64,000 nucleotides of DNA from assembly GCA_012955965.1 (NCBI GenBank), contig JABBZI010000003.1:124001-188000 (forward strand), given 5' to 3'. The notes under the pieces are model-generated. The model searched no databases. It had not been told where the DNA came from and saw nothing but the letters and a program-made list of their open reading frames with translations. The first letter of the stretch is position 1. Each line of letters begins with the position of its first letter. Below are positions 26,398 through 34,204 of the stretch, piece after piece. This DNA is from Clostridioides difficile. Its GTDB lineage: Bacteria > Bacillota > Clostridia > Peptostreptococcales > Peptostreptococcaceae. The position numbers were made by a program, and so were the translations under genes.

Positions 26398-27657
26398 ATG
26401 GGCAGAAGTGCAACAAGGGTTTCAAGATTAGGAAAAGAAAGAAAGAGAAATTTTGCAATAGTATTAGCAATTTTAGTTGTAGCTATAGGAGGATTTACTT
26501 ATTTTTTTAATAACAAATTTCTGTATAATGGAAAAATCGCTAAAAATGTGTATATAGAAGGAGTAAATGTATCTGATATGACTAAAGAACAAGCATTAAA
26601 AGCTATAACAGGTAAGTATACTCCAGAAGATTTAAATCTTAGTTATGATGGGAAAAAATATACGATATCTCCAAAAGATATTGATTTAAGATATAATACA
26701 GAAGAAGTTGTAAAAAATGCATATGAGACTACGAAAAAAGGCTCTTACTTTCAAAACTTAAAAAAATATATTGATATAAGAATAAATAAGCTAGCTCTAA
26801 AAATAGAATCTAGTTATGATGAGGCAAAGCTTAGTTCTAAAGTATCATCTATAGCAGATAGTATCAATGTCAAAATGAAAAATGCTTCTATTAGTGTTGG
26901 AAGTGGAGGGTTGAATTATACAGATTCTGTTGTAGGAAGAGAGTTTGATTTAGCAGCAAATAAAGAATCCATATATAATATGATAAAGAATAAAGAGCAT
27001 AAGTCTTTAGAGCTTAAAGTAAATCTTCAAAAACCAGACATAACAACTGAACAAGTAAAAACTGTGAATTCTGTTATAGGTCAATATTCAACTACTTATT
27101 CTCAGGCTGTAGAGGGCAGGTCATATAATGTAGGTCTATCAGCAAGAAAAACTAGTGATGTATTATTGATGCCAGGCGAAGAGTTTTCATATAATAAACT
27201 TACAGGGCCTAGTAATAAAGCTAATGGTTATAAGGATGCACCAGTTATAGTTTATGGGAAATTAGAACAATCAGCAGGTGGAGGTGTTTGCCAGACATCT
27301 TCAACAATTTATAATGCTGCTCTTATTTCAGGAATGGAAATAACTCAAGTTACAAATCACTCATCTGCATCAACTTATGTACCAAAAGGAAGAGACGCTA
27401 CTGTAAGTGATGGAGGATTAAACTTAAAGTTTAAAAATCCATATAACCATCCTGTATATATTAGAAACTATGCAGGTGGAGGAAGTGTATCATCAGTAAT
27501 ATATGGTAATTCTGGTGACAAACCTAATATATCAATAGAAGTAAAACAGACTGGTCAAAATAAGTATTCTACATATAGAATATTTAAAGATTCAAATGGA
27601 AAGGTCATAAAAAAAGAACATATATCAAATAGTTCTTATAAAGAACTAAAAAAATAA
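26398..27657 (+). CDS. VanW-family protein with N-terminal membrane anchor
   Basis: 419 residues. One N-terminal membrane segment (about 19-38) anchors an extracytoplasmic protein. A peptidoglycan-binding-4-type region spans about 45-210. The VanW domain follows, with SAGGGVCQTSSTIYNAAL and NHSSASTYVP, then a Lys-rich tail. VanW proteins occur in and out of vancomycin clusters; their activity is unknown. ATG 26398 has GAGGTGAAG upstream. A terminator follows. Confidence 0.88.
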   Translation: MGRSATRVSRLGKERKRNFAIVLAILVVAIGGFTYFFNNKFLYNGKIAKNVYIEGVNVSDMTKEQALKAITGKYTPEDLNLSYDGKKYTISPKDIDLRYNTEEVVKNAYETTKKGSYFQNLKKYIDIRINKLALKIESSYDEAKLSSKVSSIADSINVKMKNASISVGSGGLNYTDSVVGREFDLAANKESIYNMIKNKEHKSLELKVNLQKPDITTEQVKTVNSVIGQYSTTYSQAVEGRSYNVGLSARKTSDVLLMPGEEFSYNKLTGPSNKANGYKDAPVIVYGKLEQSAGGGVCQTSSTIYNAALISGMEITQVTNHSSASTYVPKGRDATVSDGGLNLKFKNPYNHPVYIRNYAGGGSVSSVIYGNSGDKPNISIEVKQTGQNKYSTYRIFKDSNGKVIKKEHISNSSYKELKK

Positions 27658-27685
27658 ATCGTTTTTTAAAAGTGATATTTATACA

Positions 27686-27723
27686 AAAAAACAAGAAAGC
27701 CTATGACTTTCTTGTTTTTTTTG
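27686..27723 (+). terminator. Intrinsic terminator after the VanW gene
   Basis: AACAAGAAAG pairs with CTTTCTTGTT (about 27689-27716), followed by a run of T. Confidence 0.9.
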
Positions 27724-27848
27724 TGTAAAAGTAACATTATCGATTCTTGTTTTGATATTAGAGTCATTAATATATAGAAAATATTCCTATATATTGGTAT
27801 AATTGTAAATAGATTTAGTTATATAAAATGTATGAGGAGGTGACATGG

Positions 27849-28820
27849 TTGAATTTTATAGGCAATAGATATGAGGTAGTAAATTCTGATGACGTTTTAG
27901 AAATTAACAAAATCTATAAAGCTAGAGATGTTTTTTACAGAAAAAATGTGCTAATAAAAGTTATAAAGCACAATAATTATATCTGTGAGGATTTTGTTTC
28001 AAATTTAATTGATGAAAGTACTGCTTTAGATGAAATAAACTCTCCTTATATACTAAAAATAATAGATGTTGGAATTCATTGTACAGAAGAAACAACATTA
28101 TATTATGTTGTAAGTGAAGACTTTAATGGTATCGGATTAGATGAGTTAATTCTAGGTAATTATCTTCATTTAGAAGCAATTGTAAATATAATGATACAAG
28201 TTTTAAAAGCTTTAGAAATGATACACAGAAATCATTCATATCATGGTAGTTTAAAATCAAGTAGTATAATAGTAGATACAGAATATAATATCAAGATTTG
28301 TGATTTTGGAATTACAAAAGCAAATAATGGGGTTAATACGAGAAGCTATGGAAATAGAAGATATTTATGCCCACATCAACTATGTATAAATTATACCGAT
28401 AAAGAAAGTGATTTTTTTGCGACAGGGCTTATTTTATTTGAGGCAATATTTAAAAAATTACCTTTTGGGGAATCAAATTCAGAAGAAAAAATATTACAAT
28501 CTATTGATAAAGGGTTAGATTGGAATAGTATAAAAGCAATCAATGGAAATATAGAACTTATAAACGTTATCAAGAGGCTTCTTGGTAGAAATAATAAATA
28601 TACTAGAGCCAATGATATTATTGTTGATTTAAGTAAAGTAATGTATGAAAAAGCATATATAGAAGTTGAAGATGATAAAAAAGAAGAGAAGCAAGATAAA
28701 GTCGTACAGGTTAAAAAAGAAGAAAAAATTAAAGTGAGAAAAAAATTACATAAAAAACTTGTTGTTGCTGGTTTAGCAATAGTTATGATTTCAATGATTA
28801 TTATAAGTTCTATATTATAA
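27849..28820 (+). CDS. Serine/threonine protein kinase-like protein, probable pseudokinase
   Basis: 323 residues. The kinase fold is recognisable by the Lys in VLIKVI, the DFG motif (KICDFGI) and the SDFFATGLILFEAI helix. The catalytic loop, normally HRDLKPxN, reads HGSLKSSS, so the catalytic Asp and the following Asn are Ser. The glycine-rich loop is also lost. The protein probably does not transfer phosphate. A charged linker leads to one C-terminal membrane segment (about 303-322). The start is TTG 27849, as AGGAGGTGA lies just upstream; the ATG at 27828 precedes the ribosome site. Confidence 0.8.
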   Translation: MNFIGNRYEVVNSDDVLEINKIYKARDVFYRKNVLIKVIKHNNYICEDFVSNLIDESTALDEINSPYILKIIDVGIHCTEETTLYYVVSEDFNGIGLDELILGNYLHLEAIVNIMIQVLKALEMIHRNHSYHGSLKSSSIIVDTEYNIKICDFGITKANNGVNTRSYGNRRYLCPHQLCINYTDKESDFFATGLILFEAIFKKLPFGESNSEEKILQSIDKGLDWNSIKAINGNIELINVIKRLLGRNNKYTRANDIIVDLSKVMYEKAYIEVEDDKKEEKQDKVVQVKKEEKIKVRKKLHKKLVVAGLAIVMISMIIISSIL

Positions 28821-28914
28821 AACTTATATATTACATATTTAAAATTAATATTATAAACCATATTATAGATAGAAAATCTAGCGTAGTTATAAATTATGAA
28901 AGGAAGTGGTTATT

Positions 28915-28950
28915 ATGTTAGAAAAAAATAATGAGGTATCAAACATTTAA
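28915..28950 (+). CDS. Possible 11-aa leader peptide before the rtcB-like gene
   Basis: ATG TTA GAA ... TAA encodes MLEKNNEVSNI. It has a good site AAGGAAGTGG six bases upstream. It ends 14 nt before the first arm of alternative hairpins, the usual layout of a leader peptide in attenuation. Support is positional only. Confidence 0.45.
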   Translation: MLEKNNEVSNI

Positions 28951-28964
28951 GAATATTTAACAAA

Positions 28965-29041
28965 TAGCCACCTGCTTTTGTAGTTTAGAATGAAAAGTTG
29001 TGGCTAAAGGTCACAACTTTTTGCTACTTTTTAAAGGCAGG
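28965..29041 (+). promoter_or_regulatory. Candidate attenuator: antiterminator and terminator hairpins
   Basis: TAGCCAC (28965-28971) can pair with GTGGCTA (29000-29006). The overlapping segment AAAAGTTGTG (28993-29002) can instead pair with CACAACTTTT (29012-29021) followed by T residues, a terminator-like hairpin. The two pairings exclude each other. An outer CCTGCTTTT/AAAGGCAGG pairing (about 28972-29041) encloses the hairpin. The rtcB-like gene begins 24 bases later. Confidence 0.55.
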
Positions 29042-29064
29042 AGCATATTAAAAAGGAGCAAAAT

Positions 29065-30132
29065 ATGAGTAAAATAAAAATAATAGCAAGTAATAAGTGT
29101 TGGATTGAAGATATAGCAAAGAGACAACTTGAAGATATTTTAAACTTAAATGGAGTTTTAAGAATAGTAGGATTACCTGATTTACATGCAGGTAAAGTGC
29201 CTGTTGGTTTAGCTGTTGAAACTAGCAACTTTATTTATCCACATATAATTGGAAATGATATAGGATGTGGAATGACTTTGTTTAAAATTGGGATTTTAAA
29301 AAAGAAATTTAAAAAAGAAAGATGGATTAAATCTCTTAGTAAGATTAAAGACTTATCAGATATAGAAATAACAAATATATATGAAGAAGAATGTCCAATT
29401 TTAAATTTAGGAACTATTGGAAGTGGGAATCATTTTGTAGAATTTCAATGTGTAAATGAGGTTTATAATAAAGAAATATTTGAACAATTAAGATTTTCAG
29501 CTGATGATATAATGATGTTAGTTCACTGTGGCTCAAGAAATTATGGAGAAACTATTTTGAACAAATTTTATAATAAAAATGGTCTTGAGGTTGAAAGTGA
29601 GAAAGCAAGAGCTTATATGGAAAGCCATGATAAGGCTTTAATTTGGGCAGAACGTAATCGCGAAATTGTCAGTAAAAAAATTATGCAATCAATAGGTACA
29701 TCTGGAGACATAGAAAAGATATTCTCTATAAATCATAATTTTATAGAGAAAAGAGAAGATAACTTTATACATAGGAAAGGTGCTATTTCAAGTGAAAATG
29801 GAGTTGTAATTATACCAGGCTCAAGAGGTAACTTATCATATATAGTTATGCCTACTGAAAATACAGAGATATCTTTATATTCTTTGTCACATGGTGCAGG
29901 TAGAAAATGGTCTCGTTCAATTTGTAAATCTCGTCTTAAAAACAAGTATAATAAAGATACTATAAAACAAACTAAACTTAAAAGTCATATTCTATGTAAT
30001 GATATAAATTTATTATTTCAAGAGGCTCCAGAAGCTTATAAAAATATAGAACAAATTATTGAAAGTTTGATAGAATATAAGCTTATTCAAGTAGTGGCAA
30101 CTATGAAGCCGCTGATTACTTATAAAGGTTAA
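29065..30132 (+). CDS. RtcB-family RNA ligase-like protein (short, RtcB2/PrfH-associated type)
   Basis: 355 residues, shorter than canonical RtcB (over 400). Metal and catalytic motifs are intact: LPDLHAGKVPVG, GNDIGCGM, GSGNHFVE, HCGSRNYG, and the guanylylated-His region SLSHGAGRKWSR. RtcB joins 2',3'-cyclic phosphate and 5'-OH RNA ends. The short form resembles the release-factor-H-coupled subfamily that repairs damaged RNA of the translation machinery. No prfH gene is beside it; a MutS2 paralogue is next. ATG follows AAAAGGAGCAAAAT. A structured leader with a small ORF precedes it. Confidence 0.85.
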   Translation: MSKIKIIASNKCWIEDIAKRQLEDILNLNGVLRIVGLPDLHAGKVPVGLAVETSNFIYPHIIGNDIGCGMTLFKIGILKKKFKKERWIKSLSKIKDLSDIEITNIYEEECPILNLGTIGSGNHFVEFQCVNEVYNKEIFEQLRFSADDIMMLVHCGSRNYGETILNKFYNKNGLEVESEKARAYMESHDKALIWAERNREIVSKKIMQSIGTSGDIEKIFSINHNFIEKREDNFIHRKGAISSENGVVIIPGSRGNLSYIVMPTENTEISLYSLSHGAGRKWSRSICKSRLKNKYNKDTIKQTKLKSHILCNDINLLFQEAPEAYKNIEQIIESLIEYKLIQVVATMKPLITYKG

Positions 30133-30171
30133 TTTTTAAAGTTAAAAAAGACTAAAATTATATTAGATTAT

Positions 30172-30229
30172 AAATAGCTGATTTTGTTAGAATATGTAAA
30201 ATTGTTTTACTATTATCAGCTATTTTTTT
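30172..30229 (+). terminator. Intrinsic terminator after the rtcB-like gene
   Basis: AAATAGCTGAT (30172-30182) pairs with ATCAGCTATTT (30215-30225), then TTTT. Confidence 0.85.
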
Positions 30230-30249
30230 GTTCTCATATGTGTTGAAAA

Positions 30250-30396
30250 ATAAGGATATAATGAGTATAAGTATTTATGGACTCTTGATGAAGTACAATT
30301 TTTATTATGCAAAAATATCAATGAAATTATTTTTATTGACATGAAGATGGAATCTATGAAATAATATTAGAAGCACCAAGAGAAATGATTAAGTAA
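30250..30396 (+). pseudogene. Possible gene remnant
   Basis: Between the terminator and the next leader, coding-like pieces lie in two frames. One reads YLWTLDEVQFLLCKNINEII; about one base shift later another reads EDGIYEIILEAPREMIK and ends at TAA 30396. This looks like the 3' end of a frameshifted small gene. A TTGACA (30336-30341) inside may serve as -35 for the mutS2-like gene. Weak evidence. Confidence 0.25.
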
Positions 30397-30419
30397 AAAT
30401 AGAAAAGGAGCAGTTTTTT

Positions 30420-30473
30420 ATGGAGAAAAATACTAATAGTAATGAGTCCGGGGTTAAACTTCTTAATAAATAA
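30420..30473 (+). CDS. Possible 17-aa leader peptide before the mutS2-like gene
   Basis: ATG 30420 to TAA 30471-30473 encodes MEKNTNSNESGVKLLNK, with AAAAGGAGC about nine bases upstream. The 3' end of this ORF lies inside the 5' arm of a perfect 18-bp hairpin, so a translating ribosome would open the stem. The start resembles the rtcB leader (M-L-EKN against M-EKN). Confidence 0.45.
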   Translation: MEKNTNSNESGVKLLNK

Positions 30474-30508
30474 GGAGTTTGATGCATAATAACTCCTTAT
30501 TTATTAAG
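30462..30508 (+). promoter_or_regulatory. Perfect 18-bp hairpin in the mutS2-like leader
   Basis: CTTAATAAATAAGGAGTT (30462-30479) pairs fully with 30491-30508; the loop is 11 nt. The 5' arm overlaps the stop of the leader ORF and includes an AAGGAG sequence that the stem would mask. No T run follows, so regulation of translation or mRNA stability is likelier than termination. Confidence 0.6.
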
Positions 30509-30589
30509 TCGTTCACAAAATAACTATTATCAAAGAAAATGATATGGTGATTTAAAAGCCTATGACTTATAAATAAAGGAGAAAAAATA

Positions 30590-32506
30590 ATGAATAGTAA
30601 TACATTTGAAAGATTACAACTAAATGAAGTTAAAGAGTTAATAAAAGCATATTGTGTAAGTTCACTTGGGAAAAATTTAATAGATAAACTAACTCCTAGT
30701 GGGAATATTGGAGTAGTAAGAAGAAAATTAGCAGAGAATAAAGAAGCTAGAAAGATAATTGAAAATAGCAATCATATACCACTTGAAGGATTGTTTAATG
30801 CAGGTTCTACAATAGACAAAATTGAAAAAGGAATGATAATAGAACCAATTGAACTTGTAAATATTGAAGATTTTTTAAGAGGATGTAGGAAAATTAAAGC
30901 CTTTATGCTAGAAAAAGAATTTTATTCACCTACATTAAGTTCTTATGCTTTAAACATAACAGAATGTAAAAACATAGAAGATGAGATAAATTACTGTATA
31001 AAATCTAATAAAGTTGATTCTAATGCTAGTAAAGAATTAAAAAAAGTAAGAAGAAATATAGAAATTACAGAAGGAAAGATAAAAGATAGACTAAATAAAT
31101 TTATAACATCAACTATAAATAAAAAATATATACAAGAGTTTATAATAAGTAAAAGAAATGATAGATATGTAGTACCAATTAAATCTTCATACAAAAATGA
31201 AGTAGAGGGTACTATATTAGACACATCATCAAAAGGTAATACTGTATTTATTGAACCTATAAGTGTTTCAAATCTAAGTACAGAGTTGACTATGTTAAAA
31301 GCTGATGAGACTATTGAAGAATATAAAATATTATCTTATTTAACAGAACTTATATTTGATAAGATAAATCAGATAAAATTGAATATAGAAATACTTTCTG
31401 AATATGATATGGTATTTGCAAAGGCTAAGTACAGTCAAAAAATAAAAGGTATTACTCCAAAAATAAATAATAATGGATATATAAAAATAATTAAAGGTAA
31501 ACATCCTCTTCTAACAGGAGATGTAGTACCTTTAGATTTTGAAATAGGCAAAGAATATAGAAGTCTTGTAATAACAGGTCCTAATGCAGGAGGAAAAACT
31601 GTAACTCTTAAGACGGTTGGGCTATTAACTTTAATGGTTCAATGTGGATTTGATATTTCTGCAAAAGAAGGTAGTGAACTCAGTGTATTTGGAAAAGTTT
31701 TTGTGGATATAGGAGATAATCAAAGTATTGAAAATGCATTAAGTACTTTTTCATCACACATAAAAAATATCGCAGAGATTATGAGTTTGTCCAATAATTC
31801 TACCCTTGTTCTATTTGATGAAATAGGAAGTGGAACTGAACCTAATGAAGGTTCAGGATTAGCAATATCATTATTAGAAGAGTTTTACAGAATGGGGTGT
31901 ATAACAATAGCATCCACTCATTATGGAGAGATAAAGAAGTTTGCAAATTTACATCCAGAGTTCGAAAATGCTGGTATGATGTTTGATAAAGAAACTCTAG
32001 AACCAATGTATAAATTAACTATAGGAAAATCTGAAGATAGTAATGCTCTTTTTATTTCAAAGAAAATGGGAATAAAAAATAGAGTATTAGAGAGAGCTAA
32101 AGAATATATAATTGATAGAAACTACAATTTAGATTTAGTTAAAAGAAGCAAACTACAATCGAATATTGAAGATAATAATAATTCTGAAATTATTCCAAAC
32201 TATACGGATTATAATATAGGAGATAAGGTAAAATTATTAGATGAAAATGATTTTGGAGTTGTATATAAACCAATAGACAAATTTAATAATGTAGAAGTAT
32301 TATTTAAAGATAATTTTATTTCAGTAAACATAAAAAGATTGCAACTTAGCATAAAAGCGTCAGAATTATATCCAGAAGGATATGATTTGAATGCATTGTT
32401 TACTAGTTTTGAGGATAGAAAATTAGAAAAAGATATTCAGCGAGGTTCAAAGAAAGCTCTTAAAAAGATTCAGAAAGAAATTAGAGATAATAGAAAACAA
32501 ATATAA
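30590..32506 (+). CDS. MutS2-family ATPase lacking the Smr domain
   Basis: 638 residues. The N-terminal core/lever region (about 1-300) leads to the MutS ATPase with Walker A GPNAGGKT, LSTFSSHIKNIAEI, Walker B LVLFDEIGSGTEPNEG and STHYGEIK. Full MutS2 is near 790 residues and ends in a KOW-like and an Smr nuclease domain. Here the KOW-like part may remain (NIGDKVKLLDENDFGVV) but Smr is missing and the protein ends in a basic helix. MutS2 of Bacillus acts on collided ribosomes, so a translation-linked role is possible. It is probably a second, specialised paralogue. ATG follows AAAGGAG. Confidence 0.88.
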   Translation: MNSNTFERLQLNEVKELIKAYCVSSLGKNLIDKLTPSGNIGVVRRKLAENKEARKIIENSNHIPLEGLFNAGSTIDKIEKGMIIEPIELVNIEDFLRGCRKIKAFMLEKEFYSPTLSSYALNITECKNIEDEINYCIKSNKVDSNASKELKKVRRNIEITEGKIKDRLNKFITSTINKKYIQEFIISKRNDRYVVPIKSSYKNEVEGTILDTSSKGNTVFIEPISVSNLSTELTMLKADETIEEYKILSYLTELIFDKINQIKLNIEILSEYDMVFAKAKYSQKIKGITPKINNNGYIKIIKGKHPLLTGDVVPLDFEIGKEYRSLVITGPNAGGKTVTLKTVGLLTLMVQCGFDISAKEGSELSVFGKVFVDIGDNQSIENALSTFSSHIKNIAEIMSLSNNSTLVLFDEIGSGTEPNEGSGLAISLLEEFYRMGCITIASTHYGEIKKFANLHPEFENAGMMFDKETLEPMYKLTIGKSEDSNALFISKKMGIKNRVLERAKEYIIDRNYNLDLVKRSKLQSNIEDNNNSEIIPNYTDYNIGDKVKLLDENDFGVVYKPIDKFNNVEVLFKDNFISVNIKRLQLSIKASELYPEGYDLNALFTSFEDRKLEKDIQRGSKKALKKIQKEIRDNRKQI

Positions 32507-32517
32507 AAACATAAAAG

Positions 32518-32560
32518 AAGCTATCTAAAGATAAAATTTTATTTTTAGATAGCTTTTTTA
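32518..32560. terminator. Bidirectional terminator
   Basis: AAGCTATCTAAA (32518-32529) pairs with TTTAGATAGCTT (32544-32555), followed by TTTT, between convergent genes. Confidence 0.85.
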
Positions 32561-33184
32561 TTAACATATCTTCATAAATCCAATGACTAACAGTATTAAA
32601 CCACTTAACCAAGATAGGTTTAAATTTATCTTTTTAACAAATACATTTCCTAGTAAACAACCAAGTAGAACTGCAATTACATTTGATAGTAAAGAAAATA
32701 GAATAACTTGTATATAATTTACACCAACAAGCCCACTACCAAACCCAATTGCTAATCCATCTAGACTTAGAGCAATAGCAAGTGTAAATGCTTCAGTAGA
32801 CTTGAGTATTTTAGTCTTACTTGTATCTAAAGTATTCGGTTCAATGCTTACATTAAAATTTAATTTAAGGTCTAACATATTAAGATTATAATCTTTTGAA
32901 TGTATGGATTTTTTCTTAAAATAAGATTTAAAAAAGCTTTCAATTAATCGAGCACTTCCTAATAAAAATAAGATAAAGAAACATATTAACATTGTTATAT
33001 TTTGAGGTAAAAAATCTCTAACGATTGTACCTGCAAAAAGTGATATTGCCAAAATAGCTGAACAGACTATACTAATAATTATATTTGAATATAAAGGAAC
33101 TTTAACTTTATTTACGCCATATCCAAAACTTGTTACAAAGGCATCTATACAAAGAGAAGTCACTAATAAAATTGATTCAATCAC
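32561..33184 (-). CDS. ytaF: Sporulation membrane protein YtaF-like (MntP superfamily)
   Basis: 207 residues with about six membrane segments in two similar halves, each with a conserved Asp at the start (LCIDAFVTSFGYG; LSLDGLAIGFGSG), as in MntP manganese exporters and YtaF. The charged central loop (about 85-130) is typical of YtaF. Function is not established; manganese or other cation export is possible. It starts at 33184, divergent from an XRE regulator. Confidence 0.75.
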   Translation of the reverse strand: MIESILLVTSLCIDAFVTSFGYGVNKVKVPLYSNIIISIVCSAILAISLFAGTIVRDFLPQNITMLICFFILFLLGSARLIESFFKSYFKKKSIHSKDYNLNMLDLKLNFNVSIEPNTLDTSKTKILKSTEAFTLAIALSLDGLAIGFGSGLVGVNYIQVILFSLLSNVIAVLLGCLLGNVFVKKINLNLSWLSGLILLVIGFMKIC

Positions 33185-33275
33185 AGCAGATTAACATCCT
33201 TTCTCTTAAATTTTATACTTATATTAGTTATAGTATTGTAAAAATGGATAAATTGTTACAGATAAACCAATAAAT

Positions 33276-33294
33276 TGTTGATAAAATTTCAACA
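33276..33294. promoter_or_regulatory. Dyad in the divergent promoter region
   Basis: TGTTGA (33276-33281) and TCAACA (33289-33294) around a 7-nt centre lie 74 bp before the XRE gene. It may be the operator of that regulator. Confidence 0.35.
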
Positions 33295-33367
33295 TCGTAC
33301 AACACCTAAGTAACAAAAAAATCATATTAATAATATAAAACCAATCATAATAAAGCAGGTGAAAATA

Positions 33368-34012
33368 ATGGAGCAAAATAGTGCGGTTGGGAATTTTGGT
33401 GATTTATTTAAGATTTTACTAGAAGAAAAAGATATATCAATGGGAGAATTGAGTAAAAAAAGTGGAATTGACAAAGCTACTATATCTCGTATAGCTAATA
33501 ATAAACAAAAACCCAATATAAATCACTTGGAAAAGATAGCAATCCATTTAAATATTAACTTAGAAGAATTATTAAAAGCTTCAGGATATGAATTTAAAAA
33601 CAATAATAATCAAATATTTAATATAGATAGTGATTTTAGTAATTTTGATGATATTCTTGGATTTGCAAATTTAATCAATGACAAGAACTTTAATGGAAAT
33701 ATTGAAAAAGAATTGAGTAAGTGCAAATTATATGTACAGACAGATGAAGGCAAAAAACTGCTTTTTGATAATTTTAATAAAAAGGTAGATTCTATTGAAA
33801 AGCAAGGGCAATTTACAGATAGATTGAGAAAAATGTATGCTGACTTTTGTACAGGAGGGCTTACAATAAAGAAATATTTATTGATTGGAAGTATGTTACT
33901 TTATTTTGTAATATCAACAGATGTTATTCCAGATTTTGTATTTCCAATAGGATTTATGGATGATTTAGTAGCACTAAATATAGTTACAAAATTACTCAAG
34001 GATGATAAGTAA
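33368..34012 (+). CDS. XRE-type HTH protein with C-terminal DUF1232 membrane domain
   Basis: 214 residues. An XRE helix-turn-helix fills residues 10-70 (MGELSKKSGIDKATISRIANNKQKPN). After an acidic linker the C-terminal ~60 residues match DUF1232/YkvA (YFVISTDVIPDFVFPIGFMDDLVAL), which carries one hydrophobic segment. This could be a membrane-linked DNA-binding protein. ATG 33368 is five bases after AGGTGA; a GTG at 33359 is part of that site. Divergent from the ytaF-like gene. Confidence 0.75.
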   Translation: MEQNSAVGNFGDLFKILLEEKDISMGELSKKSGIDKATISRIANNKQKPNINHLEKIAIHLNINLEELLKASGYEFKNNNNQIFNIDSDFSNFDDILGFANLINDKNFNGNIEKELSKCKLYVQTDEGKKLLFDNFNKKVDSIEKQGQFTDRLRKMYADFCTGGLTIKKYLLIGSMLLYFVISTDVIPDFVFPIGFMDDLVALNIVTKLLKDDK

Positions 34013-34204
34013 TTTTAAAGTTATATTTATTGTTTAAAAAAATAAAAGTATAGATAAACTTTATTTTCTTGTTTGTAAGTAAGATATTAAAAATTTTAAA
34101 ATAAGCAATTTAATATATATTTTGTAAGTATTTAAGTATATAAAATAAAATAATATCCAAACTAATACAAAATAGTAATAATTGTTTTGTACTGGAGGAT
34201 ATTT

